Below are positions 56,740 to 64,000 of a stretch of 64,000 nt of DNA, piece after piece. The translations under genes were made by a program, and so were the position numbers. Under the pieces are notes generated by a model. The model searched no databases and was not told the DNA's origin. It saw nothing but the letters and a program-made list of their open reading frames with translations. Origin of the DNA: Saccharina japonica (lineage: Eukaryota > Sar > Phaeophyceae > Laminariales > Laminariaceae); NCBI GenBank assembly GCA_008828725.1, contig MEHQ01000700.1:406843-470842 (forward strand), given 5' to 3'. Positions within the stretch are counted from its first letter, which is position 1. Each line of letters opens with the position of its first letter.

Positions 56740-57894
56740 CTACCCCCTACCAGTCGTGGCTTGGTGATACTGCTGCTGTGGTGGCGAAAGCAGCACAGTA
56801 GCAGGTAGGTCTGATATCAGGCCAGGCGGGCAAGATGTGGTGATCTTGGCGTAGTCGTTGAAGTGCAACTCCTCAGCTTCTTCAAGGCGTGCCGTATCCG
56901 CTGGGTGTGCGACATACCCTTCGATTGGTTTTTCCCCCATGATGTGAACACGGTTTAAAGAGATGATGGGTTCGCTGAACGAGTAAATCGCCCGCTCTCC
57001 GATACCTCTCTTCAGGAAGTATGCGCCTCTTCGTCGCAGAATTTCCCCCAATTCCTGAACTGGTTGCTTTACCTTCTCCAACCTCCGCTTCCAAACGGCT
57101 AACTTCCCCTTCGTGGCAAGGCCTCCCTTGATTCCTACCACGAATGTCCGTTTCCTCCTCCACGGAATCCCTACTTGGCTCGCCGATATCTCCACCTTGT
57201 CCACGATGTATGACTCTCGTTCTAAAGCAGGGAGAATCTCGTCGTTCCAGTCCGTCGTTCGCAGGAGGTTGCCTAAACATTCGAGTATAAAAACTCGCGC
57301 GTCTGAGGCGATGGCAGCTTGGACTAAGCTACTCGCTCCGGATACTCCTTCCTTCTCTCGTACCCCTTCAAAACTCCTGCAGGTGTCACCGACCACCACG
57401 TCTGGTTTCACCTCTTTCAACATGCTTAGGCATTCCTGTGACCCTGTTGTCACCCTAAGTAGCCTCGCACCGTTGTCCAGTCCGTTTGCTCTGATGCATT
57501 CCAGTGCTGTCCAGTCCTGGTCTACCGCTCCTCTGACCGTTAGCAATCCCTCCGATGCAAGGATGCTGCCCCCCCCCCCACAGTCGAGCATGACCACCAC
57601 TGGAAGCTCCGGTGCGATAACAAGCTCGGCCTGTTGAGTATCTGCCCCAGATGGGTTTGCGGGTGTGAATGCGACGGCTGCCAGCACTGCAAGACTTTGA
57701 GTACTAGTTTCGTCCACACCTTCCACTCCTAAGGTTTCGAGGTGTACACCGTCGAGCACTGGCCCCTGTGGCCCCTTGTAAACGTTTGGCAACGACTCGT
57801 CCCCTGGAAAAGAGTCGTCGAAGTCCTCGATCACGTTGCTCTTGTTCGGTAACCGTGACATGGCGTCCGGGAGCTGATGTTGTGTCCCCGGCCT
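56740..57894 (-). CDS. C5-cytosine DNA methyltransferase-like domain of the retrotransposon polyprotein
   Basis: The frame continues in phase from the pol frame across TGA (57895-57897). Just after it comes PDAMSRLP, the usual end of RNase H in Ty3/gypsy. The next ~360 residues match C5-methyltransferase order, numbered from the Met at 57861: motif I-like MLDCGGGGSILASEG (about 91-105); a motif II-like acidic and ALECIRANG stretch (114-128); motif IV-like DVVVGDTCRSF with Cys at 161 (PC replaced by TC); motif VI-like FILECLGNLL with Glu 194 (ENV replaced by ECL); motif VIII-like GIPWRRKRTFVVG (231-243); and a C-terminal KITTSCPPGLISDLP resembling motif X. Catalytic Cys and Glu are kept but the motifs are divergent. 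No integrase follows before the stop at 56740. Confidence 0.7.
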   Translation of the reverse strand, partial: RPGTQHQLPDAMSRLPNKSNVIEDFDDSFPGDESLPNVYKGPQGPVLDGVHLETLGVEGVDETSTQSLAVLAAVAFTPANPSGADTQQAELVIAPELPVVVMLDCGGGGSILASEGLLTVRGAVDQDWTALECIRANGLDNGARLLRVTTGSQECLSMLKEVKPDVVVGDTCRSFEGVREKEGVSGASSLVQAAIASDARVFILECLGNLLRTTDWNDEILPALERESYIVDKVEISASQVGIPWRRKRTFVVGIKGGLATKGKLAVWKRRLEKVKQPVQELGEILRRRGAYFLKRGIGERAIYSFSEPIISLNRVHIMGEKPIEGYVAHPADTARLEEAEELHFNDYAKITTSCPPGLISDLPATVLLSPPQQQYHQATTGRG

Positions 57895-60250
57895 TCACTT
57901 CAAGATTATGTCGTGCTCCATCAACCTCAGAGCCCAGCGGTGGTATTTCGGTGTCAGGGATTGGCTTTTGAAGAGCCAAGTCAACGCCGAACAGTCCGTG
58001 ATGAGCGTGAATGGTCGTCCCCAAAGATAGGGTTGGAACTTATTCACAGCCCACATGACCGCCATGCATTCACGGTCTGTTGCTGGCCTTTTGGAGTCCC
58101 CTCTTGACCACCTCTTGCTGGCATACGCGATCACCTTCTCCACTCCTTCGATGCATTGCGTGAGCACCGCCCCTGCTCCTATCTCACTGGCGTCGGTGTA
58201 CAGCAAGAACGGTTCTGTCCACACCGGCAGGGCTAGAATTGGAGATGACGTCAAAGCCTCGATGAGTGAGTTATAAGCCTTGTTCTGCTCTTCTCCCCAC
58301 GGAACTTTCTTTTTCCTCGCTCTCTTGGTTCTGAACCTTGGATCCCTCAGCAAGTCGGAAATAGGCGCCACCACTGTGCTATAATGGGGTACGAATTGCC
58401 GTAAATACCCTGTCATGCCCAGCAGCACTCGCACTTCCTCCACCGTGTCCGGTCTCGATATCTGTGTGATAGCATCAATCTTGCTCGGGGCCGGTCTGGT
58501 ACCAAGCCTATCCACGATCGTGCCGACAAACTCCATGACCGACTGACAGAAATGCGATTTCTGGAGATTGACGGTTAGACGTCCTTGTCGTAGACACTCG
58601 AACGTTTCTCGAAGCAGCCCCCAATGATCTTCAAGGGTTTTCGACGGGATGGCGATGTCGTCCAACCAGTTCTGGATTCCTTTATCCTTGACTGGTAACA
58701 GTCGTCCTCCCACGTAGTTGGCAAACGCGGATGGCACTGTCTTCAACCCGAAGCCACAGCGAACGTACTCGTACAGCTTTCCGTCGGCGTCTCGAAACGC
58801 CGTCATGTGTCGATCGTCCTCATGGATCTCGAGCTGTAAGAATCCTGAAACCAAATCGATGCTGGAGAAATACTTCGACCCTTCCATCTCGTCCATAATG
58901 TGCTGCAAGTCCCCGAGTCCACCACTCTGGGATTTGAGAAGCATATTGGCACCTCGAAAATCCTGCACGACCCGCACTGTCCCGTCTTTCTTGCGAACCG
59001 TCGAACAATTGGCGGCCCACTCGGAAGTTGATTCCCGAATGGATCCATTCTTCAGGAGTTTTGCCACTTCAGTCTGAATCATCTCGCGCTGTTCCGGGCT
59101 GTAGTGTCGAATGGGAGCCACATATGGCTTGACGTTGGGATCTTTGAGCTCCAGTCGCATTGGTACTCCTTTGCATGCTGGCACGCTCTTGGGGTTGACC
59201 GCGAACACGTCGATGTATTCATTGAGAATGCTCATCAGTGTATCCTTTTCTCCTGGACTGAGTTGTCCGAAGTTGGCCTCCCCCAGATCCACCGTGGGGA
59301 TTTCGCCCGGAGTATCTGCGATTTCACCACTTTTGTCGAGTCGCTCCGGTGGTCTCCCCTCGTCTTTCTCCTCAACCTCGTCCTGCTTTGGGCCTGTCGG
59401 TTCCTCCGGCACCGGGTTCATGAGTGACTTCATGCGTTCCCGGTCGTAGTTGTTGACAGCGTAAACCGTCGCAACCACGATGCCCCCCTGGATCTTAACG
59501 TTATCCTGGGTAACATTCGACAACTTGCATTGAAGTGGCATACCTGGGAACCACCACTGTGCTCCCCTTGGTACTCCTAGATCCACTCCTAGCTTAAGAT
59601 CATAGCGGTTAGTTGGCTCTACCACTACGAGCTGTTGTACTTGAGGTTGAGGGCCTTTGACAAAAACGTCTACCTGGATACTAGTACCTCCCTGAACCTC
59701 TACGTCTTTCGCAATTCGTAGTTTCCAGTGTAGAGTACCTTCGTCCTCCCATACAGAGCTTCCTAACTCCATAATCCCCGCCGGAATCTTCGGTTCTCCC
59801 AATTCTTCCGGTTCTCGCTCGTCTGTCAATGGTTTCACCGCGCAATAGTGGTCCCATTCGGCATACATCGCTCCTGCCGTGGCCTCTCCGACCTCTTTCG
59901 AGGCGAATGGTACCCACGACGAGGATGGTGTCGGCCGGAAACCCTCCTTACCATCGAAACTGATGATACTTCGATGATCCATCATGAACGCGGCCCCAAG
60001 TACCATCGCGTACGGCAGTCCTTTCACCACCCTGAACTTCACACGGAAGGTCTGGTCGACCGGTGCAAAGACCAGCGGTAGCAAGTACGAGCCTACCACT
60101 TCCATCGGGGGTACGGCGTTGTTCTTTGGGTTTGCTGCGCTAAGTAGGCCCTTTCCCGTTGGACTCACCAGCGATTTGCCCCAACCGTCACGTTCCTCAA
60201 TGGACTCGATAGACTGCCGTGACACGTAGTTTCCTCCGCCCCAGTATCCA
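57895..60250 (-). CDS. Ty3/gypsy pol: protease, reverse transcriptase, RNase H
   Basis: A 776-codon frame. The N-terminal ~100 residues are the body of a retroviral-type aspartic protease (LPYAMVLGAAFMMDHRSIIS), but its active site MDTG is in a neighbouring frame at 60240-60251, so a frameshift or ribosomal shift separates them. RT spans about 365-600: the SSIDLVSGFLQLEI catalytic Asp and WLDDIAI (about 520), where the first residue of the usual Tyr-x-Asp-Asp is Trp. A connection domain (LLGMTGYLRQFVPHY) leads to RNase H (LLYTDASEIGAGAVL, ATDRECMAVMWA, LITDCSALTWLF). The order PR-RT-RH with this RNase H is Ty3/gypsy. The frame stops at TGA and resumes 11 codons before the methyltransferase-like frame. 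Confidence 0.92.
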
Positions 60251-60937
60251 TCAGCACTGCAATCGGAAGTCGCCGACTGGGGTGTTCGAGAGCCTCCTCA
60301 CCTCTCCCGGTGCAGCACCGACCCGTAAGCGCTCTTCCGTCCTTCTACCCCCATTTCCTTGACTAGGCGGTCGACCATGCGTTGGGCTTCTTTCGAAAAC
60401 CCTGCTCTGTGGCGGACCCCCCTGTGGCGGGCCTCCCCTCGGATAAGGTCCACCAAACGATCCCCAAAAAGGTCCCCCCCTTCGGGTAAGGTCCACCAAA
60501 AGGTCTCCAAAAAGGTCCCCCTCTTCCTGCCATGGCCGTTTGGTGACCCGGTTATTTTCTGCCCTTCCATCACTCCTCCCCCCCTCCCCGGGACGCCGCC
60601 CGTTTCCCTTTGACGAAACCTCTCGCTTTGCTGTCGTGTAGAGCAAGATGAACTCGACGTCGCTGTGTTGTACCCGATGTACTCGACGAAGCTGTGCAGT
60701 ACACGACGGACTCGACGACGCTGTGTTGTACCCGATGTACTCGACGAAGCTGCGCAGTGCACGACGGACTCGACGAAGCTGCGTCGTACAAGGCGAAGAT
60801 GGTGTCCAACGATGTAGTCCAGGGAGACGAGTGGAGTCCAGGGGATCGATGGAGTCTAGTAACACCGGGTTGTCTCCATCAAACGGGCATAAACAGTGGC
60901 TCGGGACAAAGTGGGTGGGAAAAGGTTTCGAGTGCAT
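60251..60937 (-). pseudogene. gag and protease-start region, broken
   Basis: Several frames are needed. GFSKEAQRMVDRLVKEMG (about 60350-60400) looks like true gag; EHPSRRLPIAVLMDTG leads to the protease site in another frame. A duplicated CCAAAAAGGTCC block (60448-60530) and a minisatellite distort the rest. No zinc knuckle is seen. Confidence 0.5.
60641..60800. repeat. 29/58-bp tandem repeat in the gag region
   Basis: CGATGTACTCGACGAAGCTG and CACGACGGACTCGACGA-type halves alternate about five times. Confidence 0.85.
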
Positions 60938-63900
60938 GTATATCTACCTTCCTGGTTTATTGAAAGTTGTCCACTTATCATAAAATATATATATATGCAA
61001 CCCTTCGAAAGCTCGAGTCTTCACTAACAGAGTAACGTATGGAATCCCCTAGGTATCTAAGACACATCAATCTAATTGTAGGCATTAGCTATATCCGTCA
61101 TTGTTGTACATCCTTTTCACAATATCTCAACGAATCTGGAACAGCAGAATCTATCATTTTGTAAACATCTATTGAGGTATCAACATCCATTCATAGAGTA
61201 ACACTCGATAAAGGTTTCAGGGTCTGCATATATTCATGCATAAATATTAGTAGTGAATTCCTATGATCCTTGAAAGTATTTGTGTGGTAGCTCCCTAAAT
61301 GTATGTAGCTCCGCTGTATGTAGAAATTCCCATGACGTGTATAGCTCCACTGACATCTGAAATATTATTTTGTTTCCATTGATTAATATTAATGCATTCT
61401 CTACAATCCTCAAAATTCCAACGTGCTGTTATCGAGCTTCCCCCGTTCCCGACTCCCTATGATAATATCTCTAAACCATGTTTCCAATTCCGGTAAGTTC
61501 TCGGCATGACAAAGAGCAGCTATAGAAAGGCTTACATTCCCCATACACAATTAAAAACTAGAACCAATTTGCAATATCGCCACCCCTGAAACACCTGTGA
61601 GAGCAACCTTGCAGTGTCTGTAGAATCTGCGAAGATATAAAATCGTAGAAAGCCCTTGTCTTGTGATCGTCTCATAGTATGCACCAAGTGTAGGTCAATC
61701 AACAAACCCGAACTCATTTTCAACCTGTATGATGAACGTAGGCACATTCCTGTAGTGATTTATCACGTAAGAGCTTAAAAAAAAAAAACTGGTTCCGGTT
61801 CAACAATCATCCTGAAAAAAACAAAACTGGTTCAACAGTAGTCCATGTTACTCCGTTTTTATCATCCTGCCTGAACACACATAGACGGACATAGACACCC
61901 CCCCAGCTTGTTAGTAGACAACGCTTACTATAGCAAAGGCAGGGATGCATGTACGTATGTTATAGTAAGAAAAAAAAAAAAAACTTTCCCAAAAAACATG
62001 TTGGTGCTTGAAAAAATCGTAAGGTAGACCAATCATAGCACCTACCCATCAATAATTGTGACACTATAAATTTGACTTTATCACGTAATCGGTCGAACTC
62101 ACAGCAACGTACAGCAAGCAGCAAGCAGCAGGTAACAAGCAAAATTAACCAAAACATAGCACAACACCGGCCGAGCCCCACCTCGCCACCTCGACAGCGA
62201 GCATGCATACGCATACGAGCTTGTTGGGACTCGTACGAGTACAACGGCAGACTATTGTTGCTGTTGTGTTGTTGCTGCAGAGTGTTGGTGTTGTTATTGT
62301 CGCAACGAGAGAGGAACGTACCTATCATTCTGCGTTGGGGATTGATCATCCATATACTGCAACCTGATCAGCCTGCTTTTTTCATGAAAACAATCCGCCA
62401 GATGATACATATATCCTACATGCTCCCACGCATTGATTTCAACACTGTCGATAGCTCTACACAAGATCGTTCGAATGAGCCTAGTTTCATGCCGAGGTTC
62501 AAACTGTAGCGCTCGCGGTGGCCTCGCAGCAGAGGGTACCTGGCATCAGACAAAACTCAAAAATTCGAGCGACCCCGTAACCCGCATTAAGAAAGCCTCC
62601 GCAAGACTTGGAAATCTACTAAAACCATTTTCTCACAAAATTGCCACATTGTACATGTACTGATACAAAAACAAATCTAGCGTATTGCAACACAGTAGTT
62701 GATACCGAGTTGTATGCGTCTGCTCTCTCTAGGTTGTATGTAGAGGTCACCTGCACAGATCTACGATTACGCGTACGTATGTACAGTGTGCATATTATAT
62801 CTACAGCAGTGGCTCTCTCTATGGGTATCTACGAGCGATAGGCTGTTCCAGATACGTACGATTACGAGTATTTACGTACAGCAGCAGACAGCAGTACCCC
62901 TTATCGAACAGCTGCCAATGCATGCCGAGAGATTTTAGATAGGAGCGATAGAGCGACTACCCCGAGACATTTAGAGCAGCTACGTACAGCATTGATTAGG
63001 TACAAGTAGAATAGAGTACGATGTCTATATGAAGAATGTACACGCGACAAAAAAAGGATCAAAATACAGCCTGCCCAAGAAAGGAAACACGCAGCATTCA
63101 GAAGCGAGAGTACTTCAGGACTGAAAACCATTCATGTTTAGACTGCTCCGTTTATTTTCTGAACTTGAAGCAAGAAGCAAAGATAGCCTGGATTGCTGCT
63201 GTACTTTTCTACATGCTGCTGTACTACCTGTGTCAACCTACAAACATGTCTCTACGGATGTCTCAGCTGAAGCCCCATGTAACGAAGGATAAGAGCTGTT
63301 TTAGAGGCACGCACTCTAGGTCTCCAATCCACCTGTCCCTAGTCTCTCACCGCTTCGTAGTTCGTTTCCTCCGTGAGTATGCTTGCAGATAGGCTCCTCC
63401 GTTTCTTCTCACCACAGCTTCCTGTAAAGTACCAGTCTTCTGCCTGTGAACTCCTCCTCGACCTTCCAGTGCTACTCAACAGATCTCTGTATGAAACCTT
63501 CGACAATGCCTTCCTATAACGGTCGCAGTACTCAGTCTCGCTTCACAGTCACGCACGCTCAAGTTCTCTTCCATTTTTCCCTCACGGTATTGTGTATTTT
63601 TGGGTTTGGTGTTTGACTGCCCAAGAGCGGTGCTCTCTCGACTGCCTGGGGTTGCAGTCTTTAGGAAGCATTCCGTTACGTACGTATTTTACGTTACGTA
63701 CGGGCTAATCCGCCGCAACATTTGACCTGCTGAGTACACAAATATGATGCCCTACGTTTCCGGCCGCTGCTGCTGCTTTCCTTCTTCATTTTGTTTCATT
63801 TTTTTACCATAACTTGATCTTGGAACCATTGTACCATTTTTCTTTTTATTGTTATACCTGCACCTACGTACGTATTTGACCTGCCAAGTACACAACATTG

Positions 63901-64000
63901 TAGTAAGTAGTACACATACATGATGCCCTGCCAGTTTTCGTCGTTTCCATATAATATGCACCAACACACACAGCCCAGCGATCCACTTAATACCCACTGT
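60938..64000. other. No recognised gene; 5' flank of the retrotransposon and beyond
   Basis: A 5' LTR would be expected near 61 kb on the right but no matching repeat was found on the left. Small features: TA run 60987-60998, A runs near 61778 and 61969-61984, AAGCAGC triplets near 62117. Medium frames (62072-62509, 63036-63392) lack splice or motif support. Confidence 0.4.

Noticed and set aside
56740-57861. Integrase for the Ty3/gypsy element
   Set aside because: No HHCC zinc finger or DDE pattern was seen; the motif order fits a C5-methyltransferase instead.
1-64000. CRISPR arrays, bacterial operons, ribosomal RNA
   Set aside because: No regular repeat-spacer pattern, ribosome-binding sites or rRNA blocks were seen; the region is eukaryotic in organisation.

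Overview
The window reads as nuclear DNA of a eukaryote. Exon-like segments end at GTGAGN or GTAGGT donors and start after pyrimidine-rich CAG or TAG acceptors, most sequence is intergenic, and mobile-element fossils of nearly every class are present. An alga, perhaps a brown alga or other stramenopile, fits the LINE and Ty3/gypsy protein style, but this is inference; no marker gene fixes the species.

Layout. 0-9 kb: a partial exon at the left edge, one charged protein fragment (2.0-2.7 kb), a long CCCTCC polypyrimidine tract, a clean terminal exon (8040-8186) and a decayed Ty1/copia protease remnant. 9.3-11 kb: a terminal-inverted-repeat element that has received a composite hAT-type element with a perfect 8-bp target duplication. 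12-18 kb: tRNA-derived SINEs, a 5'-truncated LINE and a small TA-flanked MITE. 18.3-37.3 kb: an 18.9-kb head-to-tail array of three copies of a largely non-coding element (here 'element E': 0.49, 10.1 and 8.3 kb), placed without target duplication inside the 3' tail of a LINE whose body resumes at 37281. The 10.1-kb copy differs from the 8.3-kb copy mainly by a 590-bp TIR transposon and a SINE doublet, so the sister copy preserves both empty sites.

39.7-45.4 kb: exon-like blocks of a secreted-protein gene on the + strand, starting with a signal peptide. 51.2-54.1 kb: exons resembling a reprolysin-like metallopeptidase, probably decayed. At least seven copies of a ~250-bp MITE (here 'MITE-A', 4-bp target duplication), a further LINE copy and other MITEs lie in and around these genes. 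56.7-60.9 kb: a Ty3/gypsy retrotransposon on the - strand with protease, reverse transcriptase and RNase H; in frame after RNase H, across one TGA, comes a C5-cytosine DNA methyltransferase-like domain where an integrase would be expected. 61-64 kb has no recognised feature.

The genes do not form an operon or pathway. The coherent story is one of nested mobile elements; the strongest candidates for something new are the element E array and the methyltransferase carried by the retrotransposon.
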